Positions 18,140 through 27,141 of a stretch of 64,000 bases of DNA are shown in pieces; positions within the stretch are counted from its first letter, which is position 1; the number at the start of each line of letters is the position of its first letter. A program made the translations under genes and the position numbers. Under the pieces are notes generated by a model. The model searched no databases. It worked only from the letters and a program-made list of their open reading frames with translations, and was not told the DNA's origin. The DNA is taken from NCBI GenBank assembly GCA_902526045.1, contig CABZJI010000003.1, positions 93,627-157,626 of the forward strand. Direction: 5' to 3'. This DNA comes from an uncultured SAR86 cluster bacterium (GTDB lineage: Bacteria > Pseudomonadota > Gammaproteobacteria > Magnimaribacterales > AG-339-G14).

Positions 18140-19792
18140 ATGCCTCTGCCTGAAAAAAACAACCGCGTAATTGTTACGAGTGCTTTGCCCTATGCTAATG
18201 GTGACTTACACATTGGGCATCTTTTGGAGCATCTACAAACAGACATATGGGTGAGGTTGCTTAGAGCAAACAATATTACTTGTCATTATGTTTGTGCGAG
18301 CGATGCTCATGGCACTCCCATCATGCTGAAGGCAAGGGAACTAGAAACAGAACCTGAAAAAATGGTTGAAGAATTTAGGTCTTCGCATATCAGAGACTTA
18401 CGATCTTTCAATATTTCTCACGACAATTTTTATACGACTCATAGTGATGAAAATAAGTACTTCAGCGAATTAATTTACATCAGAGCAAAAGAATCTGGAT
18501 TTATCGAAAATAAACAGATCGATCAATTATATGACGAAAAAGCAGGATTATTTCTTTCAGACAGGTATGTCAAAGGTACTTGCCCAAAATGCTCAGCTGA
18601 AAACCAATACGGTGATAATTGTGAAGTCTGTGGTGCAAAATATGAAGCTGCGGAACTGATCAACCCAGTATCGACAATCAGCGGTGAAAAACCCAAAGTA
18701 AAAACTAGTGAGCATGTTTTTTTTAAACTATCAAAATTAGAATCTAATGTGGCAAATTGGATGAGAGCCACGCCTCTTCAGGATGCAGTTAAAAATAAAC
18801 TTGAGGAGTGGTTCCAGCAAGGCCTCAAAGATTGGGATATTAGTAGAGATTCGCCATATTTTGGATTTGAAATCCCTGATATGCCTGATAAGTACTTTTA
18901 TGTCTGGCTAGACGCTCCTATAGGATACATAGCCAGCCTTGAAAATTATTTAAGATCAAATGATAAGGAATCTGCAGAAGAAATTTGGTCAGAAAATGTG
19001 AATACAGAAATTTATCATTTTATTGGAAAGGATATAATGAATTTCCATGCCTTGTTTTGGCCTGCATTACTTGAAACGTCTAATTTTAAAAAGCCATCAA
19101 ATGTTTTTGTTCATGGTTTCCTAAGTTTAAACGGAGCAAAAATGTCCAAATCAAGAGGTAATTTCTTAAGTATGAAAGATTTCATAGAAATACTTGATGC
19201 TGACTACATAAGATATTACTTAGCATCAAAGTTATCTCCTTCAATTGACGATATTGATCTGAATTATGATGACTTTCAAAAGAAAGTTAATTCTGATTTA
19301 GTAGGAAAATTTGTGAATATTGCTAGCAGATCAGCCGGATTTCTAAAAAAGAATGATAATCAGATAGGAAATAATATCGATAATGTATTCTACGAAAAAT
19401 TTATTTCATCCAAAAAGGAAATCACAAATCTTTTTGCAGATCTTGAGTACTCGAAAGCAATCAAGGAAATCATGAAGTTAGCTGATTCTGCAAATACCTA
19501 TGTGGATGAAAAAAAACCTTGGATTTTAGCTAAGGATGAGAAAAATAAGGAAGAAGTTATCAAAATTGCCAGTACAACAGTAAATTTATTTAGAGTTATT
19601 AACGCTTATCTCAAAATAGTTATTCCAGATACTTGTTCTAAAGGAGAAAGCTTTCTTAATGAGATAATCAGCTCCATTGATGATATTGATGATCCGTTAA
19701 CAGATCACAAATTAAATTCATTTTCTCCTATCCTTCATAGATTAGATGATGAAAAATTAGAAGCACTTATTCAAAGAGGTTCAAATGGATGA
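18140..19792 (+). CDS. metG: Methionine--tRNA ligase, catalytic part only
   Basis: Charges tRNA-Met. 550 residues: HIGH motif at 24-27, connective-peptide zinc knuckle with C148, C151, C161 and C164, WLDAPIGY, and KMSKS at 334-338, then the helical anticodon-binding domain. Escherichia MetG is 677 residues with a fused C-terminal tRNA-binding domain; here the protein stops at SNG and that domain is encoded by the next gene, which overlaps by 8 bases (ATGGATGA). Begins 11 bases from divergent mlaA. Confidence 0.96.
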   Translation: MPLPEKNNRVIVTSALPYANGDLHIGHLLEHLQTDIWVRLLRANNITCHYVCASDAHGTPIMLKARELETEPEKMVEEFRSSHIRDLRSFNISHDNFYTTHSDENKYFSELIYIRAKESGFIENKQIDQLYDEKAGLFLSDRYVKGTCPKCSAENQYGDNCEVCGAKYEAAELINPVSTISGEKPKVKTSEHVFFKLSKLESNVANWMRATPLQDAVKNKLEEWFQQGLKDWDISRDSPYFGFEIPDMPDKYFYVWLDAPIGYIASLENYLRSNDKESAEEIWSENVNTEIYHFIGKDIMNFHALFWPALLETSNFKKPSNVFVHGFLSLNGAKMSKSRGNFLSMKDFIEILDADYIRYYLASKLSPSIDDIDLNYDDFQKKVNSDLVGKFVNIASRSAGFLKKNDNQIGNNIDNVFYEKFISSKKEITNLFADLEYSKAIKEIMKLADSANTYVDEKKPWILAKDEKNKEEVIKIASTTVNLFRVINAYLKIVIPDTCSKGESFLNEIISSIDDIDDPLTDHKLNSFSPILHRLDDEKLEALIQRGSNG

Positions 19793-20117
19793 AATTTCTA
19801 TTGAAGATTTTATAAAAATAGATCTGAGGGTTGCTGAGATCAAAAACGCTGAAAACGTGGAAGATGCAGACAAGCTTCTAAAAATAGTTCTAGACCTAGG
19901 AGACTTAGGAGAAAGAACAGTATTTGCAGGAATTAAAAAATACTATGATCCAGAAAAATTAATAGGTCTAAAAATTATATGTGTAGCTAATTTAAAGCCT
20001 AGGAAGATGCGATTTGGAGTATCTGAGGGTATGATTCTTGCAGCAAGTAGTGATGAAGAAGGTGTATTTATACTTCATCCTGATCAAGGAGCAAAACCAG
20101 GCATGAGAGTGAGTTAA
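19785..20117 (+). CDS. Separate tRNA-binding domain of methionyl-tRNA synthetase (Trbp111/CsaA-like OB fold)
   Basis: 110 residues forming a single EMAP-II/Trbp111 OB fold. [43 protein letters not shown] and the final [11 protein letters not shown] align with the C-terminal ~100 residues of long MetG proteins. It starts inside the metG 3' end in the next frame, so both are probably translated together and the product likely dimerises and aids tRNA binding by MetG. A recent frameshift that split a fused gene is possible but the ATGA-type junction looks functional. Confidence 0.92.
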   Translation: MDEISIEDFIKIDLRVAEIKNAENVEDADKLLKIVLDLGDLGERTVFAGIKKYYDPEKLIGLKIICVANLKPRKMRFGVSEGMILAASSDEEGVFILHPDQGAKPGMRVS

Positions 20118-21151
20118 TGAGTAAGAGTATTGAAACGGATATTTTAATTATTGGAGCAGGTCCAGTAGGACTCTTTACTGTTTTCGAGGCAGGATTATTG
20201 GGTCTTAGTTGTCATCTTGTAGATAACCTAGACAAGATAGGCGGTCAATGCATTGAACTTTATCCTGAAAAACCTATTTACGACATTCCTGGGGTGCCGA
20301 ATCAAACCGGCAAAGAACATATAGATTCACTTTTAAAACAAATAGAACCATTTGATTATAAAGTGCATTTAAATCAAAGAGTAGATAAAATCGAACAGTC
20401 AGGAGATTATTGGATTGCCGAAACAACTGATGGAATATCCTTTAAAACATTAAATATTTTCATAGCAGCTGGCGCCGGTTCTTTTGAACCGAGAAAGCCA
20501 CCTGTTGAATCTCCGGATAAATTTTTAGGCAAAGGTATAGATTATGCAGTCAGAAGCATTGATAAGTACAAAGATAAAGATATTGTTATTTTTGGCGGTG
20601 GAGATAGTGCATTAGATTGGTCAGTTGAATTAGCAAATAAAGCAAAGTCAATAAAACTAGTCCACAGAAGAGATGATTTTAGAGGTGCTGAACATACCGA
20701 AAATAAAATGCGGGATTTTGTTTCAAGTGGCGAAATAGAATTAAAAATACCTTTCGTCATAAAATCAATTGTTGGAAATAAATCTTTCGAAGGAGTAGAA
20801 ATCATGAATTTTGAAACTAAGGAGACAGAAATTATCAATTGCGATGAAGCATTATTTTTCTTTGGTTTGAGTAAACAACTTGGACCAATAAATGATTGGG
20901 AGATTGACTTAATTGAGAGGAAAGTTCAGGTAGATACTGAAAAATTTGAAACCAACCAAAGAGGTATATTCGCCGTTGGTGATATCAATACATATCCTGG
21001 GAAATTAGACTTAATTCTTTGTGGATTTCATGAAACTACTTTAGCTGTTCAAGAAGCCTTCAAAAGAATAAACCCTGGTCAAAGAGTTCCTTTTGGTTAC
21101 ACAACCTCAAATAAAGGTTTACAGGAAAAATTAAAAGTTTCTGGATCATGA
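20117..21151 (+). CDS. Ferredoxin/flavodoxin--NADP reductase, thioredoxin-reductase-like (type 2)
   Basis: Flavoprotein of 344 residues with the thioredoxin-reductase fold: FAD motif GAGPVG (14-19), GGQCIELYPEKPIYDIPG (family signature), NADP motif GGGDSALDW (~161) and C-terminal AVGDINTYPGKLDLILCGFHE. The CxxC redox pair of thioredoxin reductase is absent, so it should be a ferredoxin (flavodoxin) NADP reductase like YumC. Its start overlaps the upstream stop (TAATG) and its end overlaps fabD (ATGA). Confidence 0.92.
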   Translation: MSKSIETDILIIGAGPVGLFTVFEAGLLGLSCHLVDNLDKIGGQCIELYPEKPIYDIPGVPNQTGKEHIDSLLKQIEPFDYKVHLNQRVDKIEQSGDYWIAETTDGISFKTLNIFIAAGAGSFEPRKPPVESPDKFLGKGIDYAVRSIDKYKDKDIVIFGGGDSALDWSVELANKAKSIKLVHRRDDFRGAEHTENKMRDFVSSGEIELKIPFVIKSIVGNKSFEGVEIMNFETKETEIINCDEALFFFGLSKQLGPINDWEIDLIERKVQVDTEKFETNQRGIFAVGDINTYPGKLDLILCGFHETTLAVQEAFKRINPGQRVPFGYTTSNKGLQEKLKVSGS

Positions 21152-22044
21152 ATGCAATTTTATTTCCTGGTCAGGGAGTTCAAGCTGTGGGCATGATGGA
21201 CAGCTTATTCACTTCAAGCAATGAAGCTAAAGACTTATTCATCAAAGCTTCTGATGCTATTGAAATTGATCTCATTGAATTAGTTACAGATGACTCTAAA
21301 AATTTAATAGATTTAACTGAATACTCTCAACCAATTATTCTCGCTTCTAGCATTGCCCTTGCAAATCATTTTACTGATAAAAATAATTTTAATTTCTCTG
21401 CAGGATTATCTCTTGGTGAATATTCTGCCTTGGTGTATTCAGAGTGTTTAGATTTTTTAGATGCAATAAAGCTAGTTCACATCAGAGGTAAACTCATGCA
21501 AAATTCCGTAGCGCCTGGTGAGGCCAAAATGCTAGTTATTATGGGGATGAATCATCATGATATTCAATTGTTAATCAAAGAGCTTTCCCGTGGTGGATGC
21601 AGAGTAAATTTGTCAACGGATACTGCCGATGGAATGGGTGTTCTTGCTGGAGAAACAGAAAATATAGAGAAGTGTAAAGCCTTGCTTGAAAGCAAAGAAA
21701 TAAGAAGAGTCAAAACGCAATATGTAAACATGTCAGTTCCATCACATTGTTATTTATTAAAAGATGCACAAGAAAAGTTGGCTTCTGAACTAGAAAAAAT
21801 AGAATTCAGAGAACCAAGAGTTCCGATAATATCTAATTTTACTGCGCTCCCAACTTCCGATATAAATGAAATTAAAAATAATTTGATCAATCAACTGTGT
21901 GAAACTGTAAGGTGGAGAGAAACTTTAAATTTTCTGAATGAAAGTAAAGTTTTAAGTATTACGGATTCAGGTCCAGGAAAGACAATAATTGGAATGGCTA
22001 GGAAATTTAAAGAAATGGAGAAATTAGCTTTAATTGATTCTTAA
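21148..22044 (+). CDS. fabD: Malonyl-CoA-[acyl-carrier-protein] transacylase
   Basis: Transfers malonyl groups from CoA to ACP. 298 residues. N-terminus LFPGQGVQAVGM, nucleophile Ser88 in GLSLGEYSAL (GHSLGE in most homologues), Arg113 in RGKLMQ and His200 in VPSHCYLLKDA. Normally lies between fabH and fabG; here it has moved about 12 kb away to the end of the metG operon and is coupled to the reductase gene by ATGA. Convergent with argG, overlapping by 4 bases. Confidence 0.96.
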   Translation: MNAILFPGQGVQAVGMMDSLFTSSNEAKDLFIKASDAIEIDLIELVTDDSKNLIDLTEYSQPIILASSIALANHFTDKNNFNFSAGLSLGEYSALVYSECLDFLDAIKLVHIRGKLMQNSVAPGEAKMLVIMGMNHHDIQLLIKELSRGGCRVNLSTDTADGMGVLAGETENIEKCKALLESKEIRRVKTQYVNMSVPSHCYLLKDAQEKLASELEKIEFREPRVPIISNFTALPTSDINEIKNNLINQLCETVRWRETLNFLNESKVLSITDSGPGKTIIGMARKFKEMEKLALIDS

Positions 22045-23228
22045 TTATGTCTGTTTTTCAATCTCAACGATTTAATCTTTATATAACCTTCGGCATCTTT
22101 CTGATTAAAGTCGCCTTTCTCATCAAAGCTAGCTAAATCTGACTTGTATAAAGATTTGTCACTTCTTCTGCTTAAAATAATCACATTACCCTTTTTAACT
22201 AAAATCTTTATCTGTCCCTGAACATTTTCTGAAAGATTATCAATGAGACTTTGTATTGCATGTCTTTCAGGGGCCCACCACAAACCGTCATAAATTAAAC
22301 TAGAATATTTACTTATAAGTTCGTCTTTAGTTTTTATTGAATCTCCATCCATGCATATTGATTCTATAGCTCTCCTTGCTTTAAGTAAGATTGAGCCTCC
22401 CGGTGTCTCGTAACAACCTCTTGACTTCATTCCGGTAGATCTTGATTCAACAATATCTAGTCTGCCAATCCCGTTTCTTGAACCAATATCATTTAACTTT
22501 GTTAATAGTTCTGCTGGGGTAAGCTTTTCATCATTTATGGCAATAGGGTCTCCGTTTTCAAACTCTAAAGAAAATTCTTCCCCTGAATCAGGTGCTTCAT
22601 CAAGCGACTTTGTATTACGCCACATGCTTTCAGGCGGTACGGCTGTTATATCTTCTAAAACACCCCCTTCATAGGAAACATGTAATAAATTTTCATCGGT
22701 TGAAAAAGGTGGTTCATCTTTACTACCATCTTCAACAGGTAGTTGATTTTCGTTACAGTATTTAATTAAATCTTTCCTCGATACTAGGTTCCATTCACGC
22801 CAAGGACTTATGATTTTTAGTTCGGGATCTAATCCGTAAATACCTAATTCAAATCTAATCTGATCATTTCCTTTACCTGTAGCCCCATGAGATATAAATT
22901 GAGCGCCCTCTTCTCTAGCAATCTCAACTAGTCTTTTAGCGATTAAGGGTCTAGCAATTGAGGTACCTAAAAGATATTCTCCTTCGTAGATAGCATTTCC
23001 TCTAAACATCGGAAAAACATAATTTTTTACAAAATCATCTTTGAGATCCTCAACTATTGAGTGTGAGGCACCTGCCTGTGATGCTCTTATTTTCACGTCA
23101 TCTCTTAAGTCGTTTTGACCCAGATCAGCGGTATAAGTAATAACTTCGGCATCATAGTTTTCTTGCAGCCATTTAAGGATAACGGTTGTATCTAATCCGC
23201 CAGAGTAAGCTAGTATTATTTTATTCAT
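22041..23228 (-). CDS. argG: Argininosuccinate synthase
   Basis: Joins citrulline and aspartate in arginine synthesis, using ATP. 395 residues. N-terminal pyrophosphatase loop SGGLDT at 9-14, ISHGATGKGNDQIRFE, KDEPPFSTDENLLH, and STGMKSRGCYETPGG are conserved. Single gene with its own presumed promoter; no other arginine genes are near. Confidence 0.97.
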   Translation of the reverse strand: MNKIILAYSGGLDTTVILKWLQENYDAEVITYTADLGQNDLRDDVKIRASQAGASHSIVEDLKDDFVKNYVFPMFRGNAIYEGEYLLGTSIARPLIAKRLVEIAREEGAQFISHGATGKGNDQIRFELGIYGLDPELKIISPWREWNLVSRKDLIKYCNENQLPVEDGSKDEPPFSTDENLLHVSYEGGVLEDITAVPPESMWRNTKSLDEAPDSGEEFSLEFENGDPIAINDEKLTPAELLTKLNDIGSRNGIGRLDIVESRSTGMKSRGCYETPGGSILLKARRAIESICMDGDSIKTKDELISKYSSLIYDGLWWAPERHAIQSLIDNLSENVQGQIKILVKKGNVIILSRRSDKSLYKSDLASFDEKGDFNQKDAEGYIKIKSLRLKNRHN

Positions 23229-23247
23229 TTACAAAAAATTTCTGTGG

Positions 23248-23278
23248 ATTATATCTTTAAACATATTGGCTTTGTAAA
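23248..23278 (-). promoter_or_regulatory. Candidate argG promoter
   Basis: Minus-strand TATAAT (23253-23248) lies 19 bases upstream of the argG start codon, with TTTACA (5 of 6 to TTGACA) 19 bases further upstream. The spacing is a little long. No ARG-box-like operator was recognised. Confidence 0.35.
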
Positions 23279-23335
23279 TCATTATGAAAAACATTTCATT
23301 TTCAGGATCTTTGTATTTCCAGCAAAAAGTTTCTA

Positions 23336-23354
23336 ATAAAAATGATTATCAATT
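23336..23354 (+). promoter_or_regulatory. Possible Fur box upstream of the ferritin-like gene
   Basis: The core ATGATTATCAA (23341-23351 with flanking A/T) matches the Fur consensus core ATGATAATCAT at 9 of 11 positions and is nearly palindromic. It lies about 70 bases before the ferritin-like start in the argG/ferritin divergent gap. Iron control of a ferritin is plausible; a single match in AT-rich DNA is weak evidence. Confidence 0.35.
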
Positions 23355-23424
23355 CCCATCTATTTCTCATCAAGAGTTTTAGTTTAATTAATTGATATAG
23401 TTTTAAAAAATAGAGGTAATAAAA

Positions 23425-23865
23425 ATGGAAAATAAAAATTTTAATACCAAAGAGGTATGCGTAATATTGAATGAAATTATGGAGTATGAACTATCCGGAG
23501 TAGTGAGATACACGCACTCATCTTTGATGGTAACTGGACCACATAGATTGCCCATAGTTGATTTCTTAAAAGAACAAGCAAGTGAGTCACTGCAACATGC
23601 TCAACAAGCCGGAGAATTACTTACAGGTTTAGACGGACATCCCAGTCAAAAGATTGCCAATATAGTTGAAACTAACAATCATTCAATAAAAGATATCTTA
23701 GAGGAGAGTCTTGAGCATGAGATGCATGCCTTGAATCTTTATAAAAAGTTATTGACTAAAGTCGAAGGTGAATCAATATACCTTGAAGAATATACTAGAG
23801 ACCTGATTGGTCAGGAAGAACAACACCAGTTAGAACTTAGAAAAATGCTTAAGGACTTTAGTTAA
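23425..23865 (+). CDS. Ferritin-like (bacterioferritin-related) protein
   Basis: 146-residue four-helix protein of the ferritin superfamily. Helix 1 has ELSGVVRYTH (Glu, Tyr), helix 2 EQASESLQHAQQAGE, helix 3 EESLEHEMHA and helix 4 GQEEQHQLE with ExxH. The helix-2 motif reads E-S-L-Q-H instead of ExxH and has no methionine where bacterioferritin binds haem, so it is likely a non-haem relative rather than true Bfr. Good ribosome site (GAGG). Iron storage or detoxification is inferred. Confidence 0.75.
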   Translation: MENKNFNTKEVCVILNEIMEYELSGVVRYTHSSLMVTGPHRLPIVDFLKEQASESLQHAQQAGELLTGLDGHPSQKIANIVETNNHSIKDILEESLEHEMHALNLYKKLLTKVEGESIYLEEYTRDLIGQEEQHQLELRKMLKDFS

Positions 23866-23982
23866 TTGCTTATGCTTTTGTGTTAATTACCATATTGTAT
23901 TTATAATCAATAGCTATAATAAGTTTTCTTATTGATCCTACTTTGCCTTTTAGCTTTGAGGAATCAATAAAGAGGAGTTGTT
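23866..23982 (+). promoter_or_regulatory. Leader of the cupredoxin lipoprotein gene with competing inverted repeats
   Basis: TTATTGAT at 23929-23936 can pair with ATCAATA at 23906-23912 or with ATCAATAA at 23963-23970; the latter directly precedes the ribosome site AGAGGAG (23971-23977). A small hairpin AATAAG-tttt-CTTATT sits at about 23919-23934. Alternative folding could expose or hide the ribosome site. This is suggested by sequence only. Confidence 0.3.
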
Positions 23983-24939
23983 ATGAAAATTATATTTCCT
24001 ATTTTAATTCTAATTCTTTATTCCTGCGGTGGCGGCGGTGGCTCTTCAATGGGCTCAAACTCTTATGGAACATCGAATTCAAACTCAAGTTCATCTTCAA
24101 GTTCAAGCTCTTCAACCAGCCAAACTTCCTCGACTGCTTTGAGTGTTAGCGTTATGAGTGTTACAACAGGAGGAGATTCGGGGGGTGACTACGGTGGATC
24201 TTACGGTTCTTCCAGTTCATCATCTGATTCGATCTCTGTTATTCAGATTGAAAATGCAGATCAAGAACTTAATATGGGTGGTAATGCAACTTCAAGTAAA
24301 AAAACTGTGTACGCATACTCTGAAGATTTTGATGATTACGCGACATATGAAGGGACGTCTTGGCCAAGAGTTAGATTTTCGGAATCTCTTATCCAAACCA
24401 GCGCATCCGTAACTGCAAATGTTTCTAAACTTCCATCTAAGACTTCAGATGGAATAACAAGCACTGATGTAATTGGAATTAATTACAGACCAGCTTATCA
24501 ATGCATGGTGGATATGACTGATTCAGAAGCTGGATGTTCAGATGATAATTGGAGATTGTTTTTATCCGACGGAAAAGTAGACCTAAAAGATGTTGATTCA
24601 TTGCCTGAAGTTGATCAGACTTTTGTCGTTACAGTTCAGAGTACTGCAAGCGGAAACAAATATTATATTGATGGAGTTGAAGCAGACAATATCACTCTTG
24701 AAAAAGGCAAAACTTATGCATTTAGCCTTGGTGATGCTTATTCTAGCCATCCTATGAGATTATCTATTTCTCAAGATGGTATTCATTCATCAAAACCAGA
24801 GTTTATAAAAGGTGTGCAATCTTCTACTTCAAATAAAACCATTCTATTCACAGTTCCACAAAATGCCCCTGCGAAGCTTTACTATTTTTGTTACATACAT
24901 TCTGGAATGGCAAACGAAGCAGAAATAACTATCAATTAA
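23983..24939 (+). CDS. Lipoprotein with Ser/Gly linker and C-terminal cupredoxin-like domain
   Basis: 318 residues, lipoprotein signal with acylation Cys15 (LILYSC), then Gly-rich and a long Ser-rich low-complexity linker (~20-80), a middle region of unknown type with two cysteines (YQCMVD, EAGCSD), and a C-terminal ~100 residues resembling a cupredoxin: KYYIDGVEADNITLEKGKTY, a histidine in SSHPMRLS, and LYYFCYIHSGM giving Cys, His and Met ligands, as in plastocyanin-type copper sites. Exported and membrane-tethered; electron transfer or copper binding is inferred. Preceded by strong AGAGGAG. Confidence 0.75.
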   Translation: MKIIFPILILILYSCGGGGGSSMGSNSYGTSNSNSSSSSSSSSSTSQTSSTALSVSVMSVTTGGDSGGDYGGSYGSSSSSSDSISVIQIENADQELNMGGNATSSKKTVYAYSEDFDDYATYEGTSWPRVRFSESLIQTSASVTANVSKLPSKTSDGITSTDVIGINYRPAYQCMVDMTDSEAGCSDDNWRLFLSDGKVDLKDVDSLPEVDQTFVVTVQSTASGNKYYIDGVEADNITLEKGKTYAFSLGDAYSSHPMRLSISQDGIHSSKPEFIKGVQSSTSNKTILFTVPQNAPAKLYYFCYIHSGMANEAEITIN

Positions 24940-24942
24940 ATC

Positions 24943-25326
24943 ATGTCTTCCCTTGGTGTTATATCTGGAATCATATCGGGCATGATTTTGTTTCAAACAT
25001 CTGTGGTTGCTCCAATTGTCTTTACAATTTTGGATGCTGAAAGTGCGTCGAAATTCTTAAGAAAAATATTTCCAAGATTTTTTCTGATAATTCTTTTGTT
25101 TGGTGTTCTATGTCTTTCTATATCTCTGTTCTTAAAAGATACTCAGGGCATTGTAGTTTCATCTGTAACTATTACATCGATGTCCATATCCTATTTGGTT
25201 GTTCCTGCTACAAATAAAGCTAGAGATGATAAAAGATCAAATACCTTTAGAAGACTTCATACACTTACAGTGGTGTTAACACTAATTACTTTGTTGGCTA
25301 ATTTGAGTTGGCTGTTGCCTATTTAA
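24943..25326 (+). CDS. DUF4149-type membrane protein
   Basis: 127 residues with four hydrophobic segments. VAPIVFTILDAESASKFLRKIFPRFF matches the DUF4149/TMEM205-like pattern (x-P-x-x-F-x-x-L, then a-x-x-F-l-r-x-i-F-P). Function unknown. Starts 3 bases after the cupredoxin lipoprotein stop, so the two are likely co-transcribed, and ends convergently with grxD (4-base overlap). Confidence 0.75.
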   Translation: MSSLGVISGIISGMILFQTSVVAPIVFTILDAESASKFLRKIFPRFFLIILLFGVLCLSISLFLKDTQGIVVSSVTITSMSISYLVVPATNKARDDKRSNTFRRLHTLTVVLTLITLLANLSWLLPI

Positions 25327-25637
25327 AGCTCTACAGAATCTATCAATTCTTTCAATTCACCGCTTTGATACATTTCCATCATGATATCACTGCCGCCAAC
25401 TAATTCTCCATTTACAAATAATTGAGGAAAAGTTGGCCATTCAGATACAGATGGAAGCTCTTGCCTTATCTCAGGATTGTTTAAAATATCGACAAAAGAG
25501 AATTCTTTCCCACATGCCATAAGAATTTGGGTTGCTCTCTGCGAGAACCCACACTGCGGTTTGTCAGGAGAACCTTTCATGTATATCAAGATTTTATTTT
25601 CAGAAATCTGATTATTTATTTTTTCAATCGTATTCAC
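25323..25637 (-). CDS. grxD: Monothiol glutaredoxin GrxD (CGFS type)
   Basis: Iron-sulfur cluster carrier, 104 residues. CGFS active site preceded by MKGSPDKPQ, followed by WPTFPQLFVNGELVGGSDIM. These are the defining motifs of Grx4/GrxD. The start is GTG 25637, 5 bases after pdxJ. Last gene of the long minus-strand run that begins at 43182. Confidence 0.97.
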   Translation of the reverse strand: MNTIEKINNQISENKILIYMKGSPDKPQCGFSQRATQILMACGKEFSFVDILNNPEIRQELPSVSEWPTFPQLFVNGELVGGSDIMMEMYQSGELKELIDSVEL

Positions 25638-25642
25638 ATTGA

Positions 25643-26374
25643 TTATTTTAACACTTCAAGATATCTCTGGGTCGTTTCTTTGATTCCATAGATCAAACAA
25701 TCAGATATATATGCCTGTCCGATAGAAACTTCTTTTATTTCTCCACAATCTAGAAGATAAGGAAGATTCTCTAGGTTCAAATCATGGCCGGCGTTAAGAT
25801 CCAAATTTAATTCATTTGCAAATTCTATAACAGACCTGTAAGTGTCTTTTGTTGATTGACTGTTAAAAAATGCTGCATATGGTCCTGTATAAAGTTCAAC
25901 CCTATCCACCCCAATATCTTTGGCACGTTTTAACTGCTCAATATCTGGATCAATAAATATGCTCGACCTAATATTAAGAGATTTTAATGTCTTAACAATT
26001 TTTTCTAATTCTGGATTTGGTTTGCTTAAATTAAATCCATGATCCGAAGTTTTTTGCATGGTATCGTCAGGAACTAAAGTTGCCTGATCTGGCTGATAGA
26101 AGTTAATCAATTCCATATAACCAGGATAATCTTCATTTGACTGCTCAAAGGGATTTCCTTCAATATTAAATTCAATATTGTTTGGTATGATCTTCTTAAT
26201 TTCAGCTACGTCGTTTGGTGTTATATGTCTAAGATCAGGTCTGGGGTGAACTGTTATTCCATGACAACCTGAATCTATGATTTTATTTGTCATATCTACC
26301 AAGTTAGGAATATCTCCATCTCTGGCATTTCTTAGCCAGGCTATTTTGTTTACATTGATACTTAAATTTGTCAT
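25643..26374 (-). CDS. pdxJ: Pyridoxine 5'-phosphate synthase
   Basis: Last ring-forming step of vitamin B6 synthesis, TIM barrel, 243 residues. N-terminus LSINVNKIAWLRNARDGDIPNL, then GITVHPRPDLRHI (phosphate/substrate site with histidines), FNIEGNPF (catalytic Glu), LVPDD and GHDLNLENL. The NKIAWLRNAR form differs from the more common DHVATLRQAR, a variant seen in some lineages. Overlaps the upstream exporter gene by 4 bases. Confidence 0.95.
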   Translation of the reverse strand: MTNLSINVNKIAWLRNARDGDIPNLVDMTNKIIDSGCHGITVHPRPDLRHITPNDVAEIKKIIPNNIEFNIEGNPFEQSNEDYPGYMELINFYQPDQATLVPDDTMQKTSDHGFNLSKPNPELEKIVKTLKSLNIRSSIFIDPDIEQLKRAKDIGVDRVELYTGPYAAFFNSQSTKDTYRSVIEFANELNLDLNAGHDLNLENLPYLLDCGEIKEVSIGQAYISDCLIYGIKETTQRYLEVLK

Positions 26375-27135
26375 AAAAAAAGTGTTAAGGATCCATCATA
26401 AAATAGTTTGCAGCCTGCGAGCAAAGTACAAAAATATCCGATTTTATAAAACCAATCTTGTCCAATTTTATCAACAAGATAAGCTCCAAAATAAACGCCA
26501 AGAGGAGCTAATGGCAGTAACAACAGCGAAGTATATATATTTTCAAAATTCATTTCGCCTAAATATGCATACGGAAAGATTTTAAATATATTGATTAATA
26601 AATAAAAAAGACCGGCCGTTGCAACGTACATAGTTCGATCTAACCTCATTGGAAGAAGATAAAAACTCAATGGCAACCCACCGGCATGAATTGAAAAACT
26701 AGTAAAGCCTGAAAGGCTTGGCCAAAAAAACGAAGAAAATTTAGATGGCTCCTTGGGTTTATCTGAATCTTTGCGTAAGTAATAATCCAAACAAAAAATG
26801 ATAGCCATTAAACCAATGATAATTCTTATGTGATCATTGGTTAGATAACTAAATGTCAAAGTACCTATTAATACTCCGATAAAAGCAAGCGGGATAATAA
26901 ATTTTATAATTTCAAAATTCCATTTGAACCTATATCGCCAAACAGTGACGCAATCCATAAAGATCAAAGGTATCAGTAGAATTGCTACAGCCTGAAAAGG
27001 AGGTACAAAAAAGGACATAACGGGAATTGCTAAAAGAGAACCAAAAGATCCTGCACCGATGAATCCTCCTTTTCCCATTCCATGAAGGAAAACAGAAATG
27101 ATTGCTACCACATAAAACAATGGATCCAGAATCAT
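26371..27135 (-). CDS. TauE/SafE-family membrane transporter
   Basis: 254 residues, about eight hydrophobic segments, with GKGGFIGAGSFGSLLAIPVMS at the N-terminus and SGFTSFSIHAGGLPLSFYLLP in the second half, the duplicated motifs of the TauE/SafE (sulfite/organosulfonate exporter) family. Substrate unknown. Lies between a serine hydrolase gene and pdxJ with a 6-base gap and 4-base overlap. Confidence 0.88.
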   Translation of the reverse strand: MILDPLFYVVAIISVFLHGMGKGGFIGAGSFGSLLAIPVMSFFVPPFQAVAILLIPLIFMDCVTVWRYRFKWNFEIIKFIIPLAFIGVLIGTLTFSYLTNDHIRIIIGLMAIIFCLDYYLRKDSDKPKEPSKFSSFFWPSLSGFTSFSIHAGGLPLSFYLLPMRLDRTMYVATAGLFYLLINIFKIFPYAYLGEMNFENIYTSLLLLPLAPLGVYFGAYLVDKIGQDWFYKIGYFCTLLAGCKLFYDGSLTLFL

Positions 27136-27141
27136 TTTCTT

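Noticed and set aside
24060..24130. Serine-codon repeat as a possible tandem repeat or CRISPR-like array
   Set aside because: Irregular TCA/AGT/TCT codons with no constant unit or spacers; it encodes the lipoprotein linker.
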